A stretch of DNA of 64,000 nt from Costus lasius (GCA_027563935.2 CM050449.1:9018001-9082000), one strand, 5' to 3'; positions 21,084 through 34,334 are shown, numbered from the stretch's first letter. Made by a program: numbers and translations. The notes: a model not told the origin generated them from the sequence alone.

Positions 21084-24000
21084 ATGAGAAAATTAATTTT
21101 TCAATTGGGAAGGAACCTTCAGCAAAACCATTGCCAGAGATATGATTATTTTCTTTGTCCTTCTTTTATCCCAGTTTGCAAATGGCAATCATCAGAATCT
21201 TTCATTCACAGAGGATTATTCCTGTTGGCTTCTCAAGGATATTCCACCGGTATAATCTTCTTCCATCTTTCTATTTTATCTTTTTGCCTCTCCCTTTTTT
21301 CTCTGTAGGTCAAAGTTATTTACAGGATAAACAATTAAAGAGTTGGCTCCACTATAGTTTTTTCTTGGTACATCGTAATTCAAAATTTTCCTTGAGTGGG
21401 TTTTTTGTAACATACGAAAATGCCTTCTCTGTTCTCTGATACCAAAGTGTTAATGGAATTGCCTTGGTCCTAAACATGTGCATTGGTGACTAGTAAGCTG
21501 GTGTCGTTTTTTAGAGTGACTTGTGGAAGAAAACAATATAAAATTGAAAATGTATGGAGCAGGACGACAATAGTGTGATATGTTTCCATCTTGGTTTTTT
21601 CATATTCATAATTGGTGCTGGCTATGACTTCTAGAATTACCAAAGAATCTCTCTTTATAATTTCATGCCTAAATTGAACATGTTTATATCAATGTTGCTT
21701 ATGGTTTTGAATATAGCATCAATATTTTCTTGTTTATCTAAATTAAAGATTTCATGACGCAGTGGAATTTGTTCATCTATTAAGTCCCACTTTAAACATA
21801 ATATAGGATCTTTTGCATTTGTCTTAATATGACTTCCCTGTTAAAATAGAGTATTAGGATCTTAACGTAATACTGGAATCTTAATATGATGGTATTGCCA
21901 TCCATCTACTCAATCTGCTTTTTGATATGCCTATATGGAGACCACATATTTTGGATTTACTGTTTTTTATTGCATTTATTCTGTCTAATGGCAAGGTGCT
22001 ATGCATCTTGTTATTTGACCTGTCTTGAGTGATCATACATATAGTTCGGTTTTAACATGATACTCCTTTGAATTCATAGAATCAAGTCCTGATCTGCCAC
22101 TTGACCTCCTCAAAATTATGAAACAGAGAATAGCAGCAATTGAACAGAGAAGCTCCTACCTTCATGAACAAATTAACCAGGTAATGGTAGTATTCCATGT
22201 TTTTTAATAAAATATTAATTGTTTGCTATTAGTTTACATGTTCAAGATGAAGGTGAAACTCATCTGCATTGTAATGGAAAATGGAAATTGCTTTTATATA
22301 TTAAACGGAAGATACCTTTATCATGCCTAGAGGTGAAGATTGATTTCATCTCTAGTGGCATAGGCATTGGTACACTGTTCCATTCTCCTGCACAAGTTTC
22401 ACAAGAATTGTAGCATCTCAATTTCTTAACCCTAAGACATAAGAGATCTTATCTAAGGCTATCATTTCCTTGCAGATGTTTTCTCATAAATTCAAGTTAT
22501 GCATAGTTATGCCAGTGAGTTGACGCTGAACCTGCATCCCCTTCAATAGATACTATTGGAACAGAGATCAGAGTAGTTTCAAGTTATTGTTACTTCTTTA
22601 AATTACTAGTTATCTAGTAAGAAGCTGCTGTCTGTCCTATGAAGCTTTTGTCTATCCATGTATATAATTTTCTGTTATCATGATATTAGACACAGCATAT
22701 AGAACTTAATAAAAACATTATCTTGCATTGTCTCACTAAGTTATTACATGACTGAAAAAGACTTATTAAATCATGTAAAAACGCTAAGGACAATAATGGT
22801 GAACGTGAAAATTATGTGGTGCTAACTGTGCACCCACGCTACGCTGTTCATGATCATGCGAGCATGTTTATCATCACCATAAACCAGAGTTATCAATAAC
22901 GGATCACGGAAAATAGCGGAAAACTAAAAATCCGCAATATGATATAGTGAATTGTGTTGCGGGCAAATAGTGGAAGTCATATAGCATTTAAAATATATAT
23001 TATATACATAAAAATTTAAGTATAACATTTGAAATATATGTTATATCTAATAAATTAAGTTGCATAAAAATAAAATAAATTATATAAAGAAAGATAACAT
23101 ATTACTAACTCAATTCAAATCATAATTCTAATTTCTCAAATTTAAAAATATAATAATGCAATCCTATCCGCTATAGCATTTCATAGTGGATTGCTCAAAA
23201 ACCGCTATGAAAAAACGCTATAGCGCCGCTATTGTGGCTATTTGACAACACTGCCGTAAACTTAAGGCAATATTAAATTTTTTTTGAATAACTATAGCTT
23301 AAGACAATTCGCAAGGCAGTGATTGGAAGAAGTTAAAGAAGATGGCATTAAAATGAAGAGAACAACAATGCTACATTTTGTACGTGCTGCTAACCAGTGA
23401 GCAAGAGCCCTTAATCTTTGGCTGGCAAGAGAGGAAGAGAAAACTTTGATTGACGATAAGATTAATTGTCAATAACCTCTTATTGTTTTTTTAGAAGTCC
23501 CATACTACTTTCTACTAAGATATTTATACACTTCATTACCATTAACAGAAAGGAGGGGGTTGTGAGAACATGGAGGGGAATAATGGTGTGTTAGAACGAG
23601 AAAGACATGAAGGACAGTAGTTGTGAAAATGTGAGTTACATGGTAAATTGCAAATTCATGCAGTGCAATCAAATAATTGGTATCCATACATTCGGATTAA
23701 CACTACATTTTCCTCAATTTTCGAAGAAAGTATCTCTGTTCTTTCAAAAATTTTTACCTCCATGGCAGTTTAGACCTCACGTAGTTATTTTATTGTTGTT
23801 TCAGCCTTCATTTTCAATATGATTCTCTAAGTGTACAATAGTATCTATTCTGGATACTGAATTCCTGAGTTCTTAGGGTTCATGACAATTGACATCAATT
23901 TTTTGTTTTGAGGAACAACTTTCTGGACATGATTTTCTTAAGCATATATTTGGTGCTCAGCTTGGTTCTATTGAAATAACTAACCTAATGCTAATATATC

Positions 24001-27000
24001 AGTTTAGACAGTTTGCTTATTAATATTTATCTTATATTTCAATTCTGAAGACAGGTAGCTGCCTCAGCTTCAGATTTCTCAAGAGCTAATAAAGAGCTTC
24101 GGAAACTTGGAAGCTCAATGGAATTGATAAAGGAGATAAGAGCCAAAGAAAAGGTTTTTTTTTTCTAAGGCACTCTCTAAAATTGTTTTTCTGGAGTTGA
24201 CATGCATGTGTAGTTTCAGTCTTTATCTGCCCCAATTTGCTTCATTATTGAGAGTGGAATTTAACTTTTTTTTTAATACACATGCACACTCGTACCTATC
24301 ATTCACTAGCCTCATAAACATTGTATACGAACAATATTTTTACCTGTACATAGCTTGTTTCCTGCGACAATGTTATTTCACATTTAAAAAGGTATGCTTT
24401 CATTTTCTTCGACTTTATCATTTTTCTTTTTCATGCCTTAATTGTTTCTTTTCAATCAATTTACTATTTTACTATTTTACTATTTTTCATTTTCATGTCA
24501 CTCATATCTGAATTCTGGAACAATAGTAGCCTTTTATACTCATACACACTCGTATCTATCCTTCATTAGCTACATAAACATTGCATACAAACAATATTTT
24601 TTTTCTGTACATAGCCTGTTTCATGCGACCATGTTATTTCACATTTAAAATGGTGTACATTCATGTTCTACTCAACCAGACATTATCATTTTCATTTGTC
24701 ATGCCTTATTGTTTCTTTTCAATCAATTTACTATTTTGCTTTTCTGTTTCACCCATACCTGGAAGACTGGGACAGTAGTAGCCTACTGTTGTCTTTCAAT
24801 TCAATAATCATATAATTTCCCTCAAATTTTCCTTCAATTTCCTATAACAAAATTCTCCCAAGTTGTGAACATCTACTATGGTAACTGACCTTTGAGTACC
24901 TATGCCTATTTTGCTACTTGTGGACCTTATTCACAAATAAACTGCGTTGTTGCTGCCAACTATCACTGTGGTAGGTCTTTCACATCCTTGTTATTGTTGT
25001 CCCTTGAATTTTTTCCTGATGTGAACTCTGGCACACATAATTCTCGTGTGAGTGGTCTTTTGTCACTAGTGATATTCAGCGCACTAGCCGAGGTGAAACA
25101 AGGTGAGGCAACAGAGATGCACTCTAACCATCTTCAGATGGGCGACTTGCATTAGGCGGTCTTCAGGCATGCATTTGGCTCTAGGTTCTGGGCATTCTAG
25201 GCACTTGCCTCTAGATAAAAACAAAAAGTTCATAAAGAAGCTACTGGTGGGACTCTAACTAAGGCCGAAGTTGATGCTTGACCACTCAACCAGCCTGTTT
25301 TTAGTATTCTTCACTTTTTTTACTGATAGTGCGCTGAATAAAAGAACAGCAAAACAAAAAAAATTAGATAAGGTTTTGCACTGTGTCCAGGAACGATAAT
25401 CTCTTCTTGTGTGTTGATTGGATGTAAATATGATACTAGTTCTTGAACTTAATTTAAGTCTGGCTTGACTTAATGAGCAAGATCGTTTTGTTGAATTTTG
25501 TGTAATTTATGGTTTAAGTTAATGAAATAATGTCATGTTGGTTTTTATTTCCATGTTAATTTGGTTTTGTAATCCTGATGTTGTGTTTTATTTCTATTTA
25601 AATGTTAGAACAATGTTGTGGTATTAGTATCTGAATTTCACGCATAATGCTCTTGGTATCTAGGGTGCTGTAGTTCATTTTTATTTATTCTTTTGCCTTA
25701 AATTTTTGGATTATGCTCTGGTATTGGTATTTGATTTCCTTCAATATTGTTATACTCACAAATCATATGAATAGATGAGTCAAGTTTAAATTAATCTCGT
25801 GTATCATGGCACCTTTTGATCTGGTGTCTATATGTAGATTTTGATAGTTTCATATTTTTAGAATTAAACGCCTTACCTCACTTGAGCAAGCGCTAGTGTC
25901 TTGGGCAATTTGAGACCTTGGCACTTAAAACCCCCTAGGACTTTTACTAACAGAAACTAAAGGCGTAAAAGTTTGGTTGCATTTCCCTTATCCGTGTTAT
26001 AAGTCTTCTCCATTAACTTGCTTTTATTGCCCTTTGTTTAATCTCTAGTTGTGTGTACTAGGGCTTGACTATTTATTTGCAGAACCTCTTAATGAGTACA
26101 ATATGAACAAATCGTAATAAACATTGTGCTCCACAGTTCAATCTATAGAAGGCCTCTGCAGTCCTTGGTATATGGGCTATTCAGGATATCAATTGCAGTA
26201 TATTCTCATCATCTTTTTCAATCAATATCCTATTTCAAGTAGTTTTTGTTTCTTGTATTCATGCAGCACTCAAGTTTCCTAATTTATAACGATCACTATA
26301 CTGAAGGTTAGCCTTGAAGCTCACCTAGCAGTATAACACACCATCAGCTAGCATTAAAATATTTTTTTATGCTAAAAATGAGCTTAAATTTAGTTGTTCA
26401 TTTTCAAAATTGGTAAATTCAGGTTTCTGGATATTGGAATAATGATTTTGTCAGCAGGAGATTGATGGCCTTAAATCGTTGATGTCCAACTGCGCTGCAG
26501 AGAAAGAAATGTGGAACATGGCAGCTGAGGAATTAGATCAAGCTTTAGCGGAGGAGAGAAGGTTGCAGCATTTGCTTCTGAAGTCATTGCTTCCAAAGGA
26601 TGACGCAGATGAGAGAGATTGTATATTGGAGGTGAGAGCAGGTAACAGAACTTTTAACGTTTCTTTATATACTTTGTCTTTGCTCTTCCATGATTCTCAA
26701 GTCCGTTTGATATCCTCTGCTTGGCAATTTACATGGCAGGTACTGGTGGTGAGGAAGCTTCATTGTTTGCAATGGACATGTTCAAAATGTGTGTTCTTTG
26801 TTTACTGTTTGCTATCTTTACATGTTAATTAATTATTCAATAAATGCCTGCTGACAGGTACGAAAAATATTCTGAAAAAATGGGATGGAAATTTGATATT
26901 ATAGACATAATGGAGTCTGATTTAAAAGGATATAAGGTAGTTCTTGTTACTACATTAATTGGCAATATACTTTGATTTGAATTTTTAATAGATGCGAACA

Positions 27001-30000
27001 ATACATTGTTTTTTTCTATTGAGCCTAAGATTTTAAATGTGTAACACAGGAAGCTAGTGGAACAATATCTGGACCTGGTGCATATGGTAAACTAAAATTC
27101 GAGAGTGGGGTACACAGAGTTCAGGTTTAAGGATGACTGTCGGTGTCTATTTCCTTTTCATTATGTAACACATTAACCACATCTATTTCTGTAACTCAAA
27201 ACTTATCTCGTCTCTGTGATTGAACAGAGAGTCCCAGTAACAGAGAAATCTGGTCGTGTGCATACGAGTGCAGTGTCTGTTGCTATACTTCCTCAAGCAG
27301 ATGAGGTAACTATCTTTCCTCGGTTACACTATTCATTGGAACTTTCAAATTGTGTTAGCGTTCAGAAGTTCCTGTTTCATGTTAACATCCCTAAAACGCA
27401 TACTTAAGTGTGCATAATGTGCTAGCTATTCATGTTGAAAATAGAATGTTAGAATTGCAGGATATCCTTAACCTATGTCAATAAACTTTCGGTTCCCCTG
27501 TTTGACATCAAATCATGAAATATTCATAATGTTATACTGTAACTTGGGCAGACTAGTAATTGATCCTGATTTCAAGTAATTAGCTGCTCCACTTTGAATC
27601 ATAGACTTCATTTGCTTATATTTTGTTCTCTATTTTCAATAAGAATTATCTCTTTCCAGAGTTCTTGTTTTCAAATATTTTTCTTAGACACAATATCATT
27701 GTTTATATATGTATACGTGTGCTGTGTGCATATGTTTCTTTCTTTTTATCTACAGGTTGATGTTCAGCTTCGGAATGAAGATTTAAAGGTAGATACTTAC
27801 AGAGCTGGTGGCTGTGGAGGTCAATCTGTAAATACCACAAATAGTGCTGTCAGGATTACACATATTCCAACAGGAATGACAGTTGCAATACAAGACGAAA
27901 GATCACAACATATGGTATAGATTCGCTTGTCCTGCCATTTCTTTGTCGATAACTAGGTCTTAAAGTAGCAAAATATACTACACTTTATGTAAAAATCCTT
28001 ACTTCTTCCATGCAAAACTAAATATAACTGAAATCTAATAGTAATGGCCTCTATATGTCTCCACAGGTTAAGTATAGATGGCAGTCATGTCTAGCTTGTT
28101 ACAGAGCAGATGAAAATAAGTTAAAACTGTTTTGGTGAGGACGCCGGCAAGTTGACTTTTTGAATTTATGGAGTACAAATTTTCATAGATATTTTGACGT
28201 AACTAATGAAGTGATAATCAACTTTAAAATACTTTATTCCAAGGTTCAAGATGCACCGCCCTTTCATTCTGCTTTATTTCTCATGTAAGATTAGGTTACT
28301 CACTTTATAAATGGCAGATCATATATTGTCATAGGTCTATTGTAGGCTATTTCAAAACCCTACAAGAAGTTGCATAACCATATCATTTCATATGTAGTAT
28401 AGGTCATTTTCTTATACTTGGCTTAACTATTGATTCTTGCACTGTGATCTAGTTTTTTCTACTCCAATTAATTAAGTTTCCCCCACAAGTGCAAAGTTTA
28501 TAAAATTGACAGTTTGTCACAAGAGTTCCTTGTATAATAGAGTAGGACTGAGCCTTCATATATCAATCCTACTTTTACATCAAACCTCTTCTAGGTTTCC
28601 TTTTTAGGTGATGAAAAATTCTCCTTATATCTTTCTAATAACAATGTTTATACGCGGGAGGAACAATGTTCTACTGAACCGAATACTCATCAAGAAAAAA
28701 TGTAAGTAAAATTTTTAAACCGTAAATATACTGGTTTTGTGGTTGTAGTTGCATATTGTTTATTAGTTACCGATTGAAGTGTATTTATAAATATATCATA
28801 GAAGTTGATTGTCTTAAGTTTAGGGCAGTCTTTGGCCATTAAAAGATCTAGTTGGAACTCTGAAAATTATGCAATTTACACTTGCATTTCCTATTTGCTA
28901 ACTAATATAGTTAGCCATCTATTACGGATTTGTTCACCTGCAATCAAAATCATGCAACAAACGCTTGTGGAAGGATATTCAAACTCTTTCTGTACTGGGA
29001 AAAAATGTCATGTTGGCTGATTGCTTGAATGACTTAAGGTGTTAAATGATCAATCAATAACGCCAAGCTCGGTGAAAATTATTACTCAAAGGAATATTTA
29101 GTTATACTCAGTGGGACAACTATAGGTCAAATGTAAAGAGAGAGGGAGCTTTAGTTTTAGAGTCTAGTATAGTGCCAAGATCTGATTTGGCTAACTACTG
29201 CCACATCTTAGGTAATACTGCCAAGTGTCATTTTAACCCATAAGGATTATTTCTAAGTTTCTGAGATTGGTGATCTTTTTATTACCTGACAAACATCGTG
29301 CCACCATGAGGCCTTTCTGCATTCGTACACATTAGAATCACTTGTTGAACTAGTACCTACGTCGTGTAGGAATTCCATAAACATAAGGAAATTCTACAAT
29401 ATTGTTAGGAACTCTGTCATGTCATTTTTGGTAAGTTCCTAGCATTTTCCCCTACTCTAAGCTACCAATGCCTTAATGACACCTTATACTTTATAATCTT
29501 AAACTACCTTGGCAAGGCGCATCTTCATACTCCATAGCTTTGCTTGAAATAGGAAGTTCCTTGCACTTAATCTGTTCGTCGCTGCAGTTGTAATCTTGAA
29601 TGCAGATTCTTCTGAACTATGATGTACTAAACTCGTATCTCCATAGAAGAGGACTGCTAGAGACTCAGATGAGTTGGATTACTTCTGTGAGGTCTTGATA
29701 GAAGTTAAGTTATGACTTTGAAGTCTGAACAACTCACATGAAAATTTAATAGATCCTCCATCAAGTCTAACTCAAGTTCTGCACATGATCCCACCCTTTC
29801 TACTATATATAAAAAAAAAACCCCTTAATTTTGCGCACAAGGTTTTTGTTGAATTACTTTCAACAGAAGCTGAGAGGTGTCTCTAAATGGCTAAATGTCT
29901 CAGTCTATTGGCTGTACTATAGCTGAGTCAATACACCTAAGCTATTGCACTAATGCCAACTCCGTGCAGCTTTCCAAAATAAATCAAAACTTTAGAGGTG

Positions 30001-30800
30001 TCTGTAATAACAAAAACAAGTCCTACGCTAGTATTAGAGGCTTTCTACATGTAATAGCTTTCAGTTAAGTGCACATATCGTTATTCTGTTAGGTGCATTA
30101 TGAAGTGCCCAGCTGATTGTTTTGTGTTTTTAATAAAATGATATATAGGGCAAACAAGAAACTTAGGAGTTTGTTTGGTTCTTAAAATTAGAGTTTAGAT
30201 ACTCGGATCTAATTTAGTGTTTTGCGTGACAAGTTGATTCAGCGTGTAACTCATTGTAGCCAGTAAGGCAAGCCTAGAATGCTGCTAACAACATATTGAA
30301 GCCTGCTAGATTAATGACCGAATTAATAGTTTTACGTATATTTTTTGTTATTTCTGAAATTTCTGACTGGATTTTTTGTAACAACCAACAATGCTATGGT
30401 TCCTCTTATTTTGTATCTCTTTTTCAGAATAAGGCCAAGGCTCTTAAAGTATTGCGTGCGAGATTGTATGAAATGGAGAGATCTAGACTTCAAATGAGCC
30501 GGTCGAAACTTCGGGCAGAGCAGGTAGGTTGTTATTATCTCAATTTCGATGGTTGTTAATCTCGACTAAGTCTTTTTTTGTTCTTAAAGTATCTCTTATC
30601 TTCAACAGATCGGAAGTGGTGATAGGTCGGAGCGCATACGAACATACAATTTTCCTCAGGGTAGAGTCACTGATCACCGTGTTGGAATTACGCATCATGC
30701 AATCGAGGATGTCATGGAGGGAGAGAGTCTGGATGTGTTTATCGATGCGCTTGTCTCACAAGAGGAGATGAACGCCATTGCCTCATTCACCTCTCAGTGA
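21084..30800 (+). CDS. Peptide chain release factor 1, mitochondrial type
   Basis: Class I release factor reading UAA/UAG in an organelle. Eleven coding exons join in phase: 21084-21249, 22080-22180, 24055-24153, 26458-26641, 26740-26788, 26858-26936, 27050-27124, 27228-27305, 27756-27914, 30428-30523 and 30609-30800, giving 425 residues. The N-terminus is basic and hydrophobic with few acidic residues, suiting mitochondrial import. The stop-codon tripeptide PVT is at 254-256 ([14 protein letters not shown]), the RF1-type PxT. The catalytic GGQ is at 298-300, within [11 protein letters not shown]. The C-terminus has [20 protein letters not shown], as in RF1. The residue after GGQ is Ser where bacteria have His. 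It resembles Arabidopsis At2g47020 more than the plastid APG3 (from memory). The gene spans about 10 kb because of repeat-laden introns. Confidence 0.92.
22885..23253. mobile_element. hAT-type MITE in the release factor intron 2
   Basis: Ends CAGAGTTATCAA and TTGACAACACTG form imperfect inverted repeats of the hAT CAGNG type. The flanks CCATAAAC (22877-22884) and CCGTAAAC (23254-23261) are an 8-bp duplication with one difference. Internal wording (AATAGCGG, CCGCTAT) is palindromic. 369 bp, no ORF. Confidence 0.85.
24274..24784. repeat. Tandem duplication of a 255-bp intronic unit
   Basis: Copy 1 (24274-24532) and copy 2 (24533-24784) share, in order, CACACTCGTA.CTATC, CATAAACATTG.ATAC, TGTACATAGC.TGTTTC, ATGTTATTTCACATTTAAAA, TTTCTTTTCAATCAATTTAC and ACA.TAGTAGCCT. 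They differ by scattered substitutions and small indels. They lie in the 2.3 kb intron between exons 3 and 4. Confidence 0.85.
25245..25295 (-). repeat. Possible tRNA-related SINE or tRNA relic
   Basis: Reading the minus strand, CTGGTTGAGTGGTCAAGC resembles a tRNA A box and TAGTTAGAGTCCCACC a degenerate B box, about 30 nt further on. The spacing suits a tRNA-derived SINE head, but the B box is poor and no tail was defined. Confidence 0.3.
28140..30427. other. Long intron 9 of the release factor gene
   Basis: AT-rich, about 2.5 kb in total (27915-30427). No known element or exon was recognised in it. Confidence 0.5.
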
Positions 30801-31591
30801 TATAAAAAATGTTGCTCTCTTGGTTTCAGGCTTTAGCAGAGTTCCTAGGAATTCTAGGACATATAAAGATTTCATAACCGGCTATATTTTGCGTCAAGCA
30901 CTTGCCCAGAAGTACAGCATGGCTCCTTTTCCGAGGCGCTTTTTGGTTTCGAATTATATTCGCGATTTATTCCTAAGATGCACTCGCAAAGAATTAATTA
31001 GATTTTGAGATTTTTATCTTCAGAAATCAAGGTGGCGCGGTAAAAAACCAGAGGGGCCTCTGTTATCATATAATCTCTCCATAAGCAAACATGATCTTCT
31101 AATGGAACAGTTGCTGTGTTGTTAACATCTTCAACAAAAGATGAATACCAAAAATCCGGAAGATAATTATTCTGGATCTTTATCAACACTTGGTGTTTTG
31201 CGTCATTAGGATACCCTAAAAATCAAGGGGGACATGAACGGATGTTCAGGTCCAGGTATCCTGAGAATTATATCTTAGCTAAGTTTAGATCAAATTATTT
31301 GATTTGCCTCTGTCAATTCACTTAAAACTGCTTTTGGTCCCTAAAAACCTATGTTGGACTAGGATAAGGTATATGTATTAATTGAGCTTAATCGAGGATA
31401 ATTGTGTATTTCTTTACTATAGTAAATAATAGTCAGAGTGTATGTTTGTTGAATACGATTTTAAATTCAGACTTAATACAAGAGTTTTTCATACAAGCAA
31501 CCATGTAGATAATAAGTATCGCATGAGCAACCATGAGAAAAGAACTTTAGTGCGGGGCATCGCTCCAAGTGGTAACTCTATCCACTATTAA
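30801..31591. other. 3' flank of the release factor gene
   Basis: AT-rich. The 76-codon ORF at 30778-31008 overlaps the last exon in another frame and is taken as chance. Confidence 0.5.
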
Positions 31592-31706
31592 GGATATATT
31601 TTATTGGATAGAATTCACGGTGGAAAGGATAGAAAGTGCGATGAATTTAAATAAAAAGGCACTTTTCATTCTTTCCATCGTGAATTTTATCCAACAGAAC
31701 ATACTC
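31592..31706. mobile_element. 115-bp MITE (Tourist/PIF-Harbinger-like)
   Basis: The ends GGATATATTTTATTGGATAG and ATCCAACAGAACATACTC are inverted repeats with mismatches that continue inward over about 45 bp (GAATTCACGGTGGAAAGGAT and its partner). Direct TAA triplets flank it (31589-31591 and 31707-31709), as expected of a 3-bp PIF/Harbinger duplication. No ORF. Confidence 0.75.
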
Positions 31707-32441
31707 TAAATGTCTGTTGGGATATATGTTTACACGAATGTCAACACATTTTATAAGTCTTTAATCGGTGGATGGGGTCACCGTTTGGAGTGGTGGCTCC
31801 GCATATAATATTTATTTATTTTTTCTTTAAAATATTCCTAGTGTTTGATGTCAATTAGTAAGAAAAAAGTTTGAAGAGTGGCACCCACCACTGTCCAGGG
31901 TTTTTCTTTACTTAGAAATAATTAACTTATATCTATATATTAAAAATATAATTTTATACATTAAACTTTTTAATATATTTATAAAATAAATATTTTTATT
32001 AATTGATATAGGGTTTTATATAAAGTTATAATTTTATTTTTTAAATTGGATATTGGGTAGTGGGTTTCTTTACTAAATATAATATAAACTCTACTAAACG
32101 CACCCTAAATCTTGACTAAAATCTCGATAAATAAGCATGCTTCTAATTTCTTAGAAGTTGCCTAGCACCAAATCCTTGACTTGGGAGAAAGGAGTTAGGC
32201 GGACATGGCATCTTGTGATTCGAGGTCGAGTCGTCTCTTGTTGGAAACCTACGGCACAGCAAACGCTTCGGATGCGATACAAGAGGATGGATTTCCCACC
32301 ATCTTAATTAGAATTTTGAGGGATCTCAGACATAAAGTTTAATCATTAGACTTTGACTCAATAAATTCTTCTAGCCAAATCCAATAGCTAGAAAAAGTCT
32401 AATCGACTGGTCAAACCTATGGAAGAAGTTTGACCAATATA

Positions 32442-32630
32442 GAGTGCGTTTGGTATAGCTAGAGCTTTTAGCTTCTGCTGGTTGAGAAAGTGCTGATTGA
32501 AAAATAGCTAGCTGGAAAAGCTGAGTGGTGTGTTAAATTAGTATAGAAGTTGATAACCAAACATGTCAGTTTCTTAAAAATAGCTTTTGCAACCAGCAAA
32601 AGTAGCCTAAAAGCTATGCCAAACACACTC
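32442..32630. mobile_element. 189-bp MITE with GAGTGYGTTTGG ends
   Basis: The left end GAGTGCGTTTGGTATAGCT and the right end AGCTATGCCAAACACACTC are complementary with two differences. The arms remain similar through TTTTAGCTTCTGCTGGTTG. The flanks share ATA on both sides, a possible 3-bp duplication. No ORF. Confidence 0.8.
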
Positions 32631-33004
32631 ATATTAAGTGGAGGCTATAGTTATTGCAAAGAGACATTTCTTTTAGAAGTAGTAGCTTGATAGAATAAGA
32701 CAATTCTTTTTTTCCTAGAAGAAACCTAGAAAAGAATTGAAATACTAGGGCGGACCGAATGCTTGTCCGAGCAAGCATGAAATATGGTCCAAGTTGACCT
32801 TCCATTCCCAAACTTAGGGAAGGTCAACTACCAATGCTCAATCTAACTCTATTTATATTTAATTAGACCATCATTAGATCTGTAATAGTTTCATGCCTTG
32901 GTTTGTTGTCATTTGATGAACACTATGTTACTTAGTTCATAAATAATTGTACACTTTTTATTTAATTTGATGATAACAAATACATGTCTCAACAATTACT
33001 CAAT

Positions 33005-33285
33005 TCATAATGGTTGCATACTAAAGCTTGACCAAATCGGTAATGACTACATATATACATCGTCACTATGTTTATAATTGTTGTATATCTAGGCTTATCA
33101 TGACCAAAAATAGTTGCATAAAGGTCAGAGGTATATCCATAATAGTTGAATATCTAGGCTTGACTTGGCCGACAATGGTTACACGTCTAAAATGTCAATC
33201 AATAATATTTGCATGATTAGACTTAACCATAATGCTTGGTCGGACTTAACCAATGAAAGTATATACCTAATCCATCACTTGATCA
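33005..33285. repeat. Degenerate short tandem repeats of about 30 bp
   Basis: Variants of a unit like ATAATGGTTGCATATCTAGG followed by CTTGACC recur about eight times with strong divergence and irregular spacing. Seen by eye only; a tandem-repeat search would settle the unit length. Confidence 0.45.
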
Positions 33286-33289
33286 TAAG

Positions 33290-34330
33290 GGTTGTGCTTA
33301 GAAAAAAATAGATGTATGCCTAAATTACTAGGCTCTCCAAAGTTCTAACTCATTCCATCATGTAGATGCTCAATTATCAAACCTATCTATGCCAAAAGCC
33401 TAAATCAAGTTAATTCACATAAGCCACTTTCATCGATAGTGATGATTTTTGTATAATATGTGATTCAATAGAATTCGACTTAATTGAGGGACTATAAAAC
33501 CGATATAACTTAAAAATTCGCATAAATGGCCAATTACTAAAGCTTTAAATATATTTTAAATAATTAACAAATTCAAAGATGATGTGCATTTAATAAAATT
33601 ATATGTTTTCCGTTTAAAATTATTTTTCTTTTCAATAATGCCACGTATTATATCTATATATGGCATGTAAATCTTAATTCCTTCCATCCTCTTTGCCCAC
33701 AGAATTTAAGAATCTTAGGTTTAAATAGGAAGAATGCTATAGCAAAGTTGTCCAGCATATCTAAACTATTAGATGTACCTAAATAGACTTCGCTATTTCT
33801 TTTAAATTAATTGTTTTATACTACTATGAATTTATCTATTATTAATTATTATTGCTAAAATAATTATTTTTGTTCAAATTAGCACTTGACTTTAATATTA
33901 TAATATAAAAATAAAATTATATATATATTTACTTTTTTTCCTTAAATTCATAAAAAATGATATAAATCTTTTTTTTTGAAAAAAAAAAGAATATGATATC
34001 TAAACCGCCTGATCAATAAAAAGACAGCATTTAAAAATGCACCAACAGATTCACCCCACTCAAGGCCCCACCTAGAGATCGCATGAGTGAAAGGGATCTG
34101 AGAGTTTTGGGAAGAGTTGATGGTACGTTTTCCACCATGTCGAATTTTAGAAAGGAATTAGGAAGTTGCCAAAGTTGGCGGGTGAGAACACGACGCCGTC
34201 CTGTGCGGTGTCTCGACCGCGCCGGCTTGGTAAAGCGAACTTTTTCGTCATGGGTTATGCGACGACTTGACATCGCTAGATTGCGGTCTTTTTCCGCACT
34301 CGTCGGTTCAACTGAACCGACCGCTCTCTC
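33290..34330. other. AT-rich spacer upstream of the GARP gene
   Basis: No gene seen. From about 34080 the sequence becomes GC-richer and forms the proximal promoter. Confidence 0.5.
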
Positions 34331-34334
34331 GAGC

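Noticed and set aside
24197..24778. Three overlapping ORFs in the release factor intron
   Set aside because: Products of a tandemly duplicated T-rich intron; Phe/Tyr/Ser-rich composition only.
24880..25960. Possible MITE with GCGCACTAGCC and GAGGTGA words
   Set aside because: Fragments reminiscent of a repeat occur near 25080 and 25870, but I could not define ends, arms or a target duplication.
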